NCBI GenBank assembly: GCA_947589735.1
Contig: CANQCR010000001.1
Coordinates: 1 to 64,000, forward strand
DNA length: 64,000 bases
Source: an uncultured Bacilli bacterium
GTDB taxonomy: Bacteria; Bacillota_I; Bacilli_A; RF39; UBA660
Reading direction: 5' to 3'
Shown: piece after piece, positions 54,799 through 63,344 of the stretch
How the letters are laid out: each line of letters starts with the position of its first letter
How positions within the stretch are numbered: position 1 is the stretch's first letter
The notes under the pieces: generated by a model
Seen by the model: the letters and a program-made list of their open reading frames with translations, nothing else
Told to the model about the DNA's origin: nothing
The model's database searches: none
Made by a program: the position numbers and the translations under genes

Positions 54799-54844
54799 AT
54801 ATTTTACTAAATAATGACTAAAAATACAAGACTTAGTAAAATAT
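54799..54844. repeat. 12-bp perfect inverted repeat between tkt and yneF
   Basis: ATATTTTACTAA (54799-54810) and TTAGTAAAATAT (54833-54844) around 22 bases. Without a T-run after it; may be a hairpin in the tkt-yneF mRNA or an operator. Confidence 0.5.
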
Positions 54845-54854
54845 ATGCTTTTAT

Positions 54855-56837
54855 TTAATGAATATCCATAATTTCAAAAACGCGAGCCTTAACCGTTTCA
54901 TAATCATAGTTCATATGTTTCAAAACTTCATCTTTACTTCCACTAGCGCCAAAATCATCAATTGTAATATAGTTCATATGATCATTGGAAAGACGATGCC
55001 ATCCAAATGATGAACCGGCTTCAATAACAATTTTAGTAACGCCATCGGGAATAACTTGTTTTTGATATTCTTTATTCGTAGCTAAGAATTGTTCAATTGA
55101 TGGCATACTGACAATGCGGAAATCTTGGTGTCCCATCGTTGCTAATTCATAACCAATATTACGAGCATAGACAAGTTCTGTACCACTAGCAATGATAACA
55201 GCTTTTAAAGGTTGTTGCTCCTTATAATATAAATATCCGCCGTAAGTCGCCATTTTAGCATTCGTGTTTTGATGGGTAGCTACTTCCGTCCTGCTTAAAA
55301 TAAGCGCACTAGGATTAGCATTAGTATTTAAAATAACTTGCCAACATCCAAGTAATTCTTTAACGTCAGCTGGTCTAAACACTTTCATATTAGGAGTTGA
55401 TCTTAACATTGCAAGTTGTTCTACCGGTTGATGCGTTGGTCCATCTGGTCCTACTAAAATAGAATCATGTGAAAAAATATAAGTAACTGGTAAATGCATT
55501 AAGGCAGACATCCTAATAGCTGGTTTCATATAATCAGCAAAACTTAAGAAAGTTGATCCATATGGCTTTAAATTAACTAGAGCTAAACCATTTAAAATGG
55601 CTCCCATTGCGTGTTCTCTTACACCAAACCAAATATTAGAGCCCGCATAATTAGAAGCGGTAACATCTGGTAAATCACTAACATAAGTTTTCGTTGAACT
55701 ACCTAAATCGGCACTACCGCCAACAAAGGTGTATAAGTTTTTACTTAGATATTTTAAAAACATCGTATTACTATCACGGGTAGCTTCCTTTTGATGAGCG
55801 TCCATTGGCCACTCTAAACTTAACAAGTCATAGTTAAACTTATTAGAAAATAAATAACTAGCTAAGGTCTTATCACCAGAACACTTCCGACCGACAAAGG
55901 CATTATATAAATTATTTGTATCCTTATATTTGTTATTAACCCGATCAGATATTTTACTCCTTAGGTATTGTAAAGCTTCCTCTTGATAGAAGAAGGGTTC
56001 TTTTGGCATACCTAATTTACCTTTTAATTGTTTAATATCATCATCATCTAAACATTTACCATGGACAGCATTTGTTCCTTCTAATAGTGATCCTTCACCA
56101 ATCTTCGTCTTAACTTCGATTAATACGGGTCCATGGGCATTATGAGCTTTATTTAAAACTTTATTAAGTTCCGTAACATTGTTACCATCTTTAACATGGT
56201 AAGTCGTCCAATTCAAAGCTTCAAAACGGCCCCGAACATTTTCCGTGAAAGCTTTATTCGTTGGTCCATCTAAAGAAACATCATTAGAATCATATAAAAC
56301 AATTAAGTTATTTAATTTTAAAGTTCCAGCCAAAGATGCTGCCTCATAAGAGATACCCTCCATAAGATCCCCATCACCAGCTAAAACATAAACTTTATAA
56401 TCAACTAAACTACTATGATCATCAATCTTATATTTCGTATTTAAGATTTTTTCACCTAAAGCCATACCGACAGCGGTAGCAAGACCTTGACCTAGTGGTC
56501 CGGTTGAACATTCAACACCTTCCGTTACCCTAACTTCAGGGTGTCCTGGTGTTTTAGAGCCAAGATGACGAAATTGTTTTAAATCGTCAAGTTTTAAGTT
56601 AAAGCCCGCTAAAAACAAAGTTGCATAAAGCATTGCCGAACCATGACCTGCCGATAAGACGAAACGATCTCGGTTAAACCAATGCGGGTCTGCAGCATTA
56701 ACATTTAAATGATACGCATATAAAGTATAAATAAGAGGCGCTGCTCCTAAAACAATACCAGAGTGTCCACTACCAGCATTTTTAATCATATCAATACTTA
56801 AACTTTTTATATTGTTAATTACTTCTAAATCGGTCAT
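54855..56837 (-). CDS. tkt: Transketolase
   Basis: Thiamine-diphosphate enzyme of the non-oxidative pentose phosphate pathway. 660 residues, normal length. Signature SAGHGSAMLYATL near 60, TPGHPE and TGPLGQGLATAVGMAL, the TPP motif GDGDLMEGISYEAASLAG and, in the pyrimidine domain, WFGVREHAMGAILNG and SFADYMKPAIR; PDGPTHQPVEQLA is also present. Divergent from lexA over a 117-base gap and followed by yneF. Confidence 0.98.
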   Translation of the reverse strand: MTDLEVINNIKSLSIDMIKNAGSGHSGIVLGAAPLIYTLYAYHLNVNAADPHWFNRDRFVLSAGHGSAMLYATLFLAGFNLKLDDLKQFRHLGSKTPGHPEVRVTEGVECSTGPLGQGLATAVGMALGEKILNTKYKIDDHSSLVDYKVYVLAGDGDLMEGISYEAASLAGTLKLNNLIVLYDSNDVSLDGPTNKAFTENVRGRFEALNWTTYHVKDGNNVTELNKVLNKAHNAHGPVLIEVKTKIGEGSLLEGTNAVHGKCLDDDDIKQLKGKLGMPKEPFFYQEEALQYLRSKISDRVNNKYKDTNNLYNAFVGRKCSGDKTLASYLFSNKFNYDLLSLEWPMDAHQKEATRDSNTMFLKYLSKNLYTFVGGSADLGSSTKTYVSDLPDVTASNYAGSNIWFGVREHAMGAILNGLALVNLKPYGSTFLSFADYMKPAIRMSALMHLPVTYIFSHDSILVGPDGPTHQPVEQLAMLRSTPNMKVFRPADVKELLGCWQVILNTNANPSALILSRTEVATHQNTNAKMATYGGYLYYKEQQPLKAVIIASGTELVYARNIGYELATMGHQDFRIVSMPSIEQFLATNKEYQKQVIPDGVTKIVIEAGSSFGWHRLSNDHMNYITIDDFGASGSKDEVLKHMNYDYETVKARVFEIMDIH

Positions 56838-56893
56838 TCAATCAACCCCTATCGTTACGAATATATTATAACAAATATTTAAACAAGGTTAAA

Positions 56894-56907
56894 CAAACAA
56901 ATGTTTG
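56894..56907. promoter_or_regulatory. Probable LexA operator (SOS box)
   Basis: Perfect 14-bp palindrome CAAACAAATGTTTG that resembles the Gram-positive SOS box (CGAAC N4 GTTCG, here CAAAC N4 GTTTG). It overlaps the -35 of lexA, so LexA would repress itself; tkt is on the other side. Confidence 0.65.
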
Positions 56908-56933
56908 ACATTTAAAAAATACTATGATAAACT
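56905..56933 (+). promoter_or_regulatory. lexA promoter
   Basis: Consensus TTGACA (56905-56910) inside the operator, a 17-base spacer and a weak -10 TAAACT (56928-56933), before the TAGGAGG ribosome site. Confidence 0.6.
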
Positions 56934-56954
56934 TAATATAGCTAGGAGGTAAAT

Positions 56955-57575
56955 ATGGAAAAGTTAACACACCGTCAAGAAGATACTTTAAAATATATTA
57001 AGGAATACATCGTATCGCACGGATATCCCCCTACGGTTCGGGAAATTGCTTCCGCCATTAATGTTTCATCACCAGCAACGGTTCAAGCCCATCTCGATCG
57101 TTTAGCTGACAAAGGTTATATTAAAAAGGGGTCAAATAAAAATAGGACGATTGAATTAATGGTCGAAAACGAATTTCAAAAGAAAAATGAGGAAATTATT
57201 GAGGTACCTCTTTTAGGTAAAATAACAGCAGGATCACCTATCGAGGCGATTGAAAATCCCAATGAATATTTTTCTTTACCGGCATTTTTAATTCCAAAAG
57301 ATAAAGAGGTTTTTACCCTTTTAGTTGAGGGTGAGAGTATGATTGATGCTGGTATCTATAATGGCGATATTATTGTTGTTGAAAGAAGAAATAATGCTCA
57401 TAATGGTGAGATTGTTGTAGCTATGACGGAAGAAAATGAAGTAACTCTAAAAAGATTTTATAAGGAAAAGGATCATTTCCGGTTACAACCCGAAAACAAA
57501 ACAATGGAACCGATTATCCTAGATAATGTCTTTATCCTAGGAAAAGCTATCGGGCTATATCGGCAAATAAAATAA
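56955..57575 (+). CDS. lexA: SOS repressor LexA
   Basis: Represses DNA-damage genes and cuts itself when RecA is active. 206 residues. N-terminal winged helix (HGYPPTVREIASAINVSSPATVQAHL, given as HGYPPTVREIAS and SSPATVQAHL), cleavage site TAGSP (Ala92-Gly93), nucleophile Ser128 in GESMIDAG and Lys166 in EVTLKRF. All active residues are intact. The start follows AGGAGG. An operator-like palindrome covers the -35. Confidence 0.98.
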   Translation: MEKLTHRQEDTLKYIKEYIVSHGYPPTVREIASAINVSSPATVQAHLDRLADKGYIKKGSNKNRTIELMVENEFQKKNEEIIEVPLLGKITAGSPIEAIENPNEYFSLPAFLIPKDKEVFTLLVEGESMIDAGIYNGDIIVVERRNNAHNGEIVVAMTEENEVTLKRFYKEKDHFRLQPENKTMEPIILDNVFILGKAIGLYRQIK

Positions 57576-57605
57576 AAATAGAAGTTAAAACTTCTATTTT
57601 TTTAT
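57575..57605. terminator. Bidirectional terminator between lexA and the 285-residue gene
   Basis: 12-bp stem AAAATAGAAGTT/AACTTCTATTTT (57575-57586 with 57589-57600) with T's on both sides. Confidence 0.9.
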
Positions 57606-58459
57606 TCCATAGGCGCTAAAAGATCATTAACGTCTTTTTTCGTTTCTTCTTTTTTAGGTAATCCTCCTAAATCCATTCCTTGACTAGCATTAGGATTTTT
57701 AGCTATTTCTTTCATTGCTTCTTTGTTTGTAACGGTTTCATCTTCAGCCATAAGATTACCACTACCAACACCAAAGATATCCGTACTAAAGAACTTACCA
57801 CCAACATCTTTAGCGTTAGTATCCATCATTTGTTTATATTCAGCATCACTAGTTACAACTTCATTAGCAACACTAGATCCAAAAATACCTAGGTTTGAAG
57901 CTTGGACTTCAGTGTTTTCTTGAACAATTGGTTGATTAGCATATGGATTATATTGGATTTCTTTTTCAGTCGCACTTGCTAAAACACCTTCCATTGGTGT
58001 ATTGGTAGGACTTACAAAACTACTACCAACCGGGTGTGAATGTTCTAGATATTTACTCTTTTCTGAGCTATCGTCATCCCCAACATATGTAAGAATAATT
58101 TCCGTTGCTAAATCAAGACGATGCCGGTCAAGTTCACTTATGGCATCCATATTAACGGAACTACGATAATTAGTAAGTTCACATTCAATCTCACCCTTGG
58201 TCTTCTTAACATTCGTCTCAATAACTCTAAATGCCGCATCATAGTCTTTACCAATTTTATAAACAGAAAAATGACAATGATATAAGGTATTAATAACATT
58301 TAAACAAGTAGGTAAATACTTCCTAATATCATCTCGGAATTTTGCTTGCATTTCCCGAGCTCGAATCTCTTTATCATCAAGAGTAGAAGCTTGTAAATCA
58401 ATCAATTTTTGTTCAAATTTTTGTTTTTCTTCTTTATATACTTCTAAATCTGTAAACAT
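57602..58459 (-). CDS. Uncharacterised 285-residue protein coupled to a nucleotidyltransferase
   Basis: Starts with one base after the stop of the nucleotidyltransferase gene (TAATATG) and has no separate ribosome site, so it is translationally coupled. Residues 1-130 are helical and charged, with a conserved-looking CHFSVYKIGKDYDAAFRV stretch; residues 135-285 are low-complexity Ser/Asn/Glu/Val with probable disorder, ending in DVNDLLAPME. No signal, helix or motif known to me. Function unknown. Confidence 0.65.
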   Translation of the reverse strand: MFTDLEVYKEEKQKFEQKLIDLQASTLDDKEIRAREMQAKFRDDIRKYLPTCLNVINTLYHCHFSVYKIGKDYDAAFRVIETNVKKTKGEIECELTNYRSSVNMDAISELDRHRLDLATEIILTYVGDDDSSEKSKYLEHSHPVGSSFVSPTNTPMEGVLASATEKEIQYNPYANQPIVQENTEVQASNLGIFGSSVANEVVTSDAEYKQMMDTNAKDVGGKFFSTDIFGVGSGNLMAEDETVTNKEAMKEIAKNPNASQGMDLGGLPKKEETKKDVNDLLAPME

Positions 58460-58460
58460 A

Positions 58461-59351
58461 TTACTTATACAAGTCTACCGGGTAGACTCCCCTTTCTATT
58501 TCTGCTTTAATATAGGCTTTAAAATCATCCAAATCCGTCGCATAGGTAATACCTTTCCACGTCGCCGTTGTATCTAAAACATCACAAGTAATATCGTTAG
58601 TATGAATATGATTAAAAATAACATTAGGAATATAAAACTCATCTTTTAAAAGATCAGCAGTTTTAAGGAAAACCTGAAAGTCTAACTTTAAATAATCAAA
58701 AAGATTAGGATAAAAGACAAACATATTCATTGAAACAGTAGCGCCCTTATCAACAACGAAAGAAGGTGAACCAGATATAGGACTCGCAACAATCTGATTA
58801 CCAAGGTGTTCAACACTAGATTCAATTAAGCGGACCAATTTATGATCTTGAACGGTACAAACGCCTCTTTTAACAGCTCCATTTTTAGTAAGCGTATTAG
58901 CTATATTATACCCAACGACAGCATAATTATGTTCATCAGTATTTTCTTTAATAAACTTGCTTGCGACTAAAAAGGCATCAGCGCCATAAAAATCATCAGC
59001 ATTAATGATAACGAATGGTTCATTAACAACATCTTTACAACATAAAATAGCATGTCCAGTTCCTAATGGTTTAACTCTTTCACTAGGAATTTCAACATCC
59101 TCTTTCACATCATCATTACTTTGAAAAACATAATCGACATCAATTTTATTTTCAATGCGATGACCAATCGTTGTCCTAAATAACTCATAATTTTCTTCTT
59201 TAATGATAAAAACAACTTTATTAAATCCGGCTTTTATCGCATCATAAATGGAATAGTCGATGATAAACTCACCATTAGGTCCGACGGGTGTTACTTGCTT
59301 TAACCCGCCAAAACGACTACCCATGCCAGCTGCCATTATAACTAGTGTCAT
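58461..59351 (-). CDS. Sugar nucleotidyltransferase-like protein
   Basis: 296 residues; Rossmann-like NTP-transferase fold. VIMAAGMGSRFGGLKQ at the start is the nucleotide-binding loop (GxGxR...K) and VIINADDFYGADA gives the metal Asp pair. The following ligand-binding portion and C-terminus (ITCDVLDTTATWKGITYATD) are seen in small UDP-sugar/UTP-hexose-1-phosphate-like enzymes, but neither substrate nor product can be set. Its ATG overlaps the truB stop by one base (TAATG), with AGGAGGG upstream in truB. Confidence 0.88.
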   Translation of the reverse strand: MTLVIMAAGMGSRFGGLKQVTPVGPNGEFIIDYSIYDAIKAGFNKVVFIIKEENYELFRTTIGHRIENKIDVDYVFQSNDDVKEDVEIPSERVKPLGTGHAILCCKDVVNEPFVIINADDFYGADAFLVASKFIKENTDEHNYAVVGYNIANTLTKNGAVKRGVCTVQDHKLVRLIESSVEHLGNQIVASPISGSPSFVVDKGATVSMNMFVFYPNLFDYLKLDFQVFLKTADLLKDEFYIPNVIFNHIHTNDITCDVLDTTATWKGITYATDLDDFKAYIKAEIERGVYPVDLYK

Positions 59352-60220
59352 TATATCCCTCCTAACATTACATCAGGTTTCATTTTTGTTATATCTTTTT
59401 CATACGTTTTATATATCGCTAAAACCTTACCATCTTTATCGGTGAAAACAACTTTATTTGTATTATATATACCATCTATAATTTTACCATTTAGAATATC
59501 TTTTTTCAATATATCATCAACTGTAACATGCTTTAAATCTTCTAGCAATAAAGAAGCTGAAGCTAAATCTTTTATCGTTATATCATCAATCATTTTACAT
59601 TTATCAATAGTTATATTACCAACACGAGTTCTTCTTAAAGAACTCATAACCCCAATTGTATTTAACCTTTTGGCGATATCATTAACTAAAGAGCGAATAT
59701 AAGTTCCTTTGCTAACAACCGTCCGTATTTTAAATGTTTCATGATTATTTATTATAACCGGATCCATGATAAGTTCTAATTCTTTAATCGTAACTTGTCT
59801 TTTGGGTAAAATTACCTTTTCATGATGGCGGGCATATTGATATAATCTTTTTCCGTTAACTTTAACAGCCGAATAAAGTGGCACTTCTTGAAGATAACTA
59901 CCAACAAAAGTTTTTAAGACCTTTATTATATCTTCCTTAGATACAAATACTTCTTCTTCTTTTAATACTTCCCCTGTTATATCATAAGTATCTGTAGCCA
60001 TACCAAGAGTAATTTCCGCTTCATACTCTTTTTCATCTAATGTTAGAGTATTAATAAGCTTAGTACATTTACCAACTACAACAATTAAAACCCCTGTCGC
60101 CATCGGGTCTAATGTCCCTGTATGCCCTACTTTAGGTGTTTCAACTTTTTTGATGATTTCATTAACAATATCCCGGCTTGTGCAACCACTTTCTTTGTCA
60201 ACGAAAAAAACTCCATTCAT
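59351..60220 (-). CDS. truB: tRNA pseudouridine-55 synthase
   Basis: Makes pseudouridine 55 in the T-loop of tRNAs. 289 residues. Typical start MNGVFFVDKESGCTSRDIV, catalytic motif HTGTLDPMATGVL, YSAVKVNGKRLYQYAR and GTYIRSLVNDIA, with a C-terminal PUA-like piece. rbfA and ribF, frequent neighbours, are not here; instead a nucleotidyltransferase overlaps its stop. Confidence 0.97.
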   Translation of the reverse strand: MNGVFFVDKESGCTSRDIVNEIIKKVETPKVGHTGTLDPMATGVLIVVVGKCTKLINTLTLDEKEYEAEITLGMATDTYDITGEVLKEEEVFVSKEDIIKVLKTFVGSYLQEVPLYSAVKVNGKRLYQYARHHEKVILPKRQVTIKELELIMDPVIINNHETFKIRTVVSKGTYIRSLVNDIAKRLNTIGVMSSLRRTRVGNITIDKCKMIDDITIKDLASASLLLEDLKHVTVDDILKKDILNGKIIDGIYNTNKVVFTDKDGKVLAIYKTYEKDITKMKPDVMLGGI

Positions 60221-60252
60221 ACCATCACCATATCTAAATTATATCATTTTTA

Positions 60253-60283
60253 TATACAAAAAACCACTTCCTTAGAAGTGGTT
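60253..60283 (-). terminator. Terminator of the zinc-ribbon gene cluster
   Basis: 9-bp stem AACCACTTC/GAAGTGGTT (60262-60270 with 60275-60283), a four-base loop and a T6 run on the minus strand. Confidence 0.88.
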
Positions 60284-60289
60284 AATAAA

Positions 60290-61468
60290 TTATTCTAAAG
60301 CTTCGCCACAATTTCCACAGAACTTAGCTTCAGCTGAAGCAGCTTCCGTTCCACATTTAGGGCATTTTTTTAATTGAGGTGCTTCGGTTTCTTCCTTTTT
60401 TTCTTCTACTTTTGTACCACAATTAGCACAGAACTTACCAGTTACAACCGCACCACAATTAGCACAGTGAACTTCATTAGCTTGACTAGTTGCTACAGGT
60501 GTAGCTTCCTCTGATGGTTTTGTATAAGCAATTGGTGATGTTCCACCCATCATATTACCAGCAGCCATATTCATCATACCTAAGCCCATAAAACCACTTG
60601 CAGCACCATTTTCATTGCTAGCTGCACTTTCCATAGCTGTAGCTGTAGCCGCAACCATTCGACCAGCCGCATTTTCTTGTTTACTATAGAACTTAGAATC
60701 AGCGAATGTTTCAATTCTTTCTTGAGATTTTTCATCTGGTACTGGAGTATCTAAGGCAACAGATACAACTTCCATACCTCTTAAATCGCGCCATTTTTCA
60801 TCTAAAGCGTCATTCATATAATCAGCAATTCTTTGTTGCTCATTTGTTAGATAACTATACTTAATACCATCAGATGCACACTTACCAATCGCCCCAGCGA
60901 TGCAAGTTAGAAACTCAGCATCAGCTTGTTCCATTAAAGTATCCTTCGTATATACATCGGTAACATTACCAACAACGTTTTGGAAGAAAACTAATGGATT
61001 AGAAATCTTAAATGTATATTGGCCATGATACTTAATTCTAATATCATGATATTCTGGATCATCGTATGGTATTGGTGATGATGAACCAAACTTATTATCA
61101 AATATTTCCTTAACATTGATGTAATAGATAGCTTGCTCTTTAGCTGGTGTACCATTATAAGTAAACCTTTGAACAGCTTCTTTAAATACATCACCAAATT
61201 GACCAGCAAATAGTGTTGGTGATGATGATGAATCAAAGGAATAAATACCTTCTTCAGCAGTAGCATCCAAGATTTTACCTGAATCAAAAATAATAGCTAC
61301 TTGTCCAGGGTTAACCTGAATTCTACTTTTAGAACTTATTTGTCCTGATTTTGTTGTCTTTTTAACAACTAGGGTGTTATTATCCATACTTTCGCAGTTG
61401 ATATAATCTTCCCATTGATCACCTAAAGTTGATCCAATAGCGCCAACGGCTGCTTTAATTAATCCCAT
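60290..61468 (-). CDS. SPFH-domain protein with two C-terminal zinc ribbons (YdjI-like)
   Basis: 392 residues. Residues 1-45 a short N-terminal segment, 45-265 an SPFH/band-7-like domain in the YdjI style (QVNPGQVAIIFDSGKI, YHGQYTFKISNPLVFF, RDLRGMEVVSVALDTPVP), 265-325 an Ala/Met/Gly-rich link (GMMNMAAGNMMGG), then two CxxC-CxxC zinc ribbons at about 333-352 (CANCGAVVTGKFCANCG) and 372-389 (CPKCG...FCGNCG). SPFH proteins assemble on membranes; B. subtilis YdjI is linked to the envelope-stress phage-shock-type system. Last of a three-gene cluster where all products end in, or contain, a zinc ribbon. Confidence 0.87.
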   Translation of the reverse strand: MGLIKAAVGAIGSTLGDQWEDYINCESMDNNTLVVKKTTKSGQISSKSRIQVNPGQVAIIFDSGKILDATAEEGIYSFDSSSSPTLFAGQFGDVFKEAVQRFTYNGTPAKEQAIYYINVKEIFDNKFGSSSPIPYDDPEYHDIRIKYHGQYTFKISNPLVFFQNVVGNVTDVYTKDTLMEQADAEFLTCIAGAIGKCASDGIKYSYLTNEQQRIADYMNDALDEKWRDLRGMEVVSVALDTPVPDEKSQERIETFADSKFYSKQENAAGRMVAATATAMESAASNENGAASGFMGLGMMNMAAGNMMGGTSPIAYTKPSEEATPVATSQANEVHCANCGAVVTGKFCANCGTKVEEKKEETEAPQLKKCPKCGTEAASAEAKFCGNCGEALE

Positions 61469-61483
61469 TTTTTAACCTTCTTT

Positions 61484-62236
61484 CTAATACTCTTTATAGG
61501 AACTAAAAGCCCAAGCTTTCAAATTGACTTCTTTAATAGCGGTACCACAATATTCACAATACTTATGGCCTAGGGATTTAATAACCGCTCCACAATTTGG
61601 GCAATTAGTTGCTAACACTTTTTCATAATCTTTAACTAAAGACTCATTATAAACATAGATAAACTCACACGCATAACGTGTCTGTCGTTTATATTTATCA
61701 TCAATTAAAATAGCTTCGTTTTTAGTTTTTCGATAATAATATTCTAAAGATACACTAACCGTTATCGTCGCAACACCATCAGCGCGATGATAATCCTTGA
61801 TAGCAAAATCATGGAAGACGATATCGCGATAGATATGAGCAATATCACTTCTCTTCATATCATCTAGCATCATCGTTATGTTATCTTTAAGAAGAGGAAC
61901 TTTTGTTAATTCATCGGTCCTTTTTTCCGTTAAAGCTCGAAAGATAACTCTTAAGCTTTCCTCGGTCATATTATATAAGCGATTTTCATTAAACTCTGGA
62001 AAATCTCTTCTAATAGTTGGTAAAAGAACTTTGGTCATACCAGAAGCGCTCCTAGCTCTTTTACTATCCTCTAATTTTAACGTATGCATTGTCTCCGATA
62101 AGTTTTTAATATCATCATCAAGCCCTAAAGAACGCAGCTTTCTTTTAATATGATACCATATCATAAGGCCAGTAAAAACAATTAAAAGAAACAAAAGGAT
62201 AACTACTAACAGTATAAAAATTATTGTCTTTGTCAT
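61484..62236 (-). CDS. TIM44-like membrane protein with zinc ribbon
   Basis: 250 residues. N-terminal helix (about 4-28), coiled stretch, then a TIM44/MPN-like domain of about 130 residues (FPEFNENRLYNMTEESLRVIF as FPEFNENRLYNM, and HRADGVATITVSVSLEYYY) with an added CPNCG...YCEYCG zinc ribbon at about 212-232. The start overlaps the stop of the upstream gene by ATGA and lacks its own ribosome site. The C-terminus is short and aromatic (WAFSSYKEY). Confidence 0.78.
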   Translation of the reverse strand: MTKTIIFILLVVILLFLLIVFTGLMIWYHIKRKLRSLGLDDDIKNLSETMHTLKLEDSKRARSASGMTKVLLPTIRRDFPEFNENRLYNMTEESLRVIFRALTEKRTDELTKVPLLKDNITMMLDDMKRSDIAHIYRDIVFHDFAIKDYHRADGVATITVSVSLEYYYRKTKNEAILIDDKYKRQTRYACEFIYVYNESLVKDYEKVLATNCPNCGAVIKSLGHKYCEYCGTAIKEVNLKAWAFSSYKEY

Positions 62237-63195
62237 TTAAAACGATACCCACATACAACACAAATTGGTTGGCCTTGCTTAACCGAAAAACCACAGTTTG
62301 GACATACCCCAATCCCATCACTCGGAGTTGGAGCTTGTCTAACATCGGTTGGAACTTGTCTAGTATCAGCCGGAGATTGTTCTCTTAAGGCTTCGCCTGC
62401 CGTTGGTCGAAGTCCAGATTGAACTCCAAAAATTGACATTGGATCAGCTACCAAGCCTTGATTAGACACAGGCGCAGGCGTTGGCGTTGGAGGCACTGGA
62501 GTTGGATTAGGATTCATATTAGGCATTGGGGTTGCCGCGTTCGGTGGACTTACTAATCCAGCATTTCCCATCCCACCATTATCTATGCGAGATGGCGCTA
62601 CATTATTCGCCATAAAAGGATTCATCTCACCAGCACTAACGGGATTATTAACAGATGGATGAGGTGTTGGTTGCTGCGTATTCCCTCCTAAAGGCGGATT
62701 ATTTACACTATTTGGTGGATACATACTATCCCTAACCGCATTTCCAACTGGAAGAGCTGATGGCTCGATAATATCGATACTAACCAAATCTTCCTTTTGA
62801 ACTTCTGGAATGACGGGAGTAATGACTTCTTCCTTATCATCATTTGGTAAATCAAAAGATGGTGGAGCAGCCATTTTAAGGCTTTCAAAAGAAGAGTCAA
62901 CATTATAATTTGCTGGTGTGACATTAGAAACACTCATCGGCGTTACCGGATTGGTATCAGATACAAAGTTGTTACTAAGAGGATTATATACTTCATCGCT
63001 AACCAAGCCGTTTCTTGTATTACTAGTAGAATTATTTTCACTAGGTATAGGATTTGATTCTACATTATAGACTTTATTGTAATCAAAAGTATAAGCATCG
63101 GCTGTCTTTGAAGGTGCTTGATACTCCGTAGGATAAACAGCTTTTGTCCCATCTGCATTAGGCATCGTATTCATATTGTTATTTTCTTGATTCAT
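62233..63195 (-). CDS. Pro/Asn-rich protein with C-terminal zinc ribbon
   Basis: 320 residues from ATG 63195 (AAAGGA is 6 bases before it; the ATG at 63204 overlaps the site). Low complexity rich in Asn, Pro, Ser, Thr and Val over about 1-295, without a signal or membrane helix and with many PxxP-like stretches (PNPTPVPPTPTPAP). The last 25 residues are a zinc ribbon CPNCGFSVKQGQPICVVCG. It heads the cluster with the TIM44-like and SPFH proteins. Could be a flexible partner. Family not recognised. Confidence 0.7.
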   Translation of the reverse strand: MNQENNNMNTMPNADGTKAVYPTEYQAPSKTADAYTFDYNKVYNVESNPIPSENNSTSNTRNGLVSDEVYNPLSNNFVSDTNPVTPMSVSNVTPANYNVDSSFESLKMAAPPSFDLPNDDKEEVITPVIPEVQKEDLVSIDIIEPSALPVGNAVRDSMYPPNSVNNPPLGGNTQQPTPHPSVNNPVSAGEMNPFMANNVAPSRIDNGGMGNAGLVSPPNAATPMPNMNPNPTPVPPTPTPAPVSNQGLVADPMSIFGVQSGLRPTAGEALREQSPADTRQVPTDVRQAPTPSDGIGVCPNCGFSVKQGQPICVVCGYRFK

Positions 63196-63310
63196 CTTAT
63201 ACATCCTTTTCTAATTTATTATTAAATCATAAATCTAAAACTAGAAAGCAAGTATGAAGCCCTACTTTTCATTCTATACTAAGATTAGTTTACCACAAAT
63301 CATTAACTAA

Positions 63311-63344
63311 TTCAACTAAAAAGATATGTTTAAAACATACCTTT
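63311..63344 (-). terminator. Terminator of aspS
   Basis: 12-bp stem with one G-T pair (63320-63331 with 63333-63344), a one-base nominal loop (opens to about five) and T's. Overlaps the aspS stop. Confidence 0.8.
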
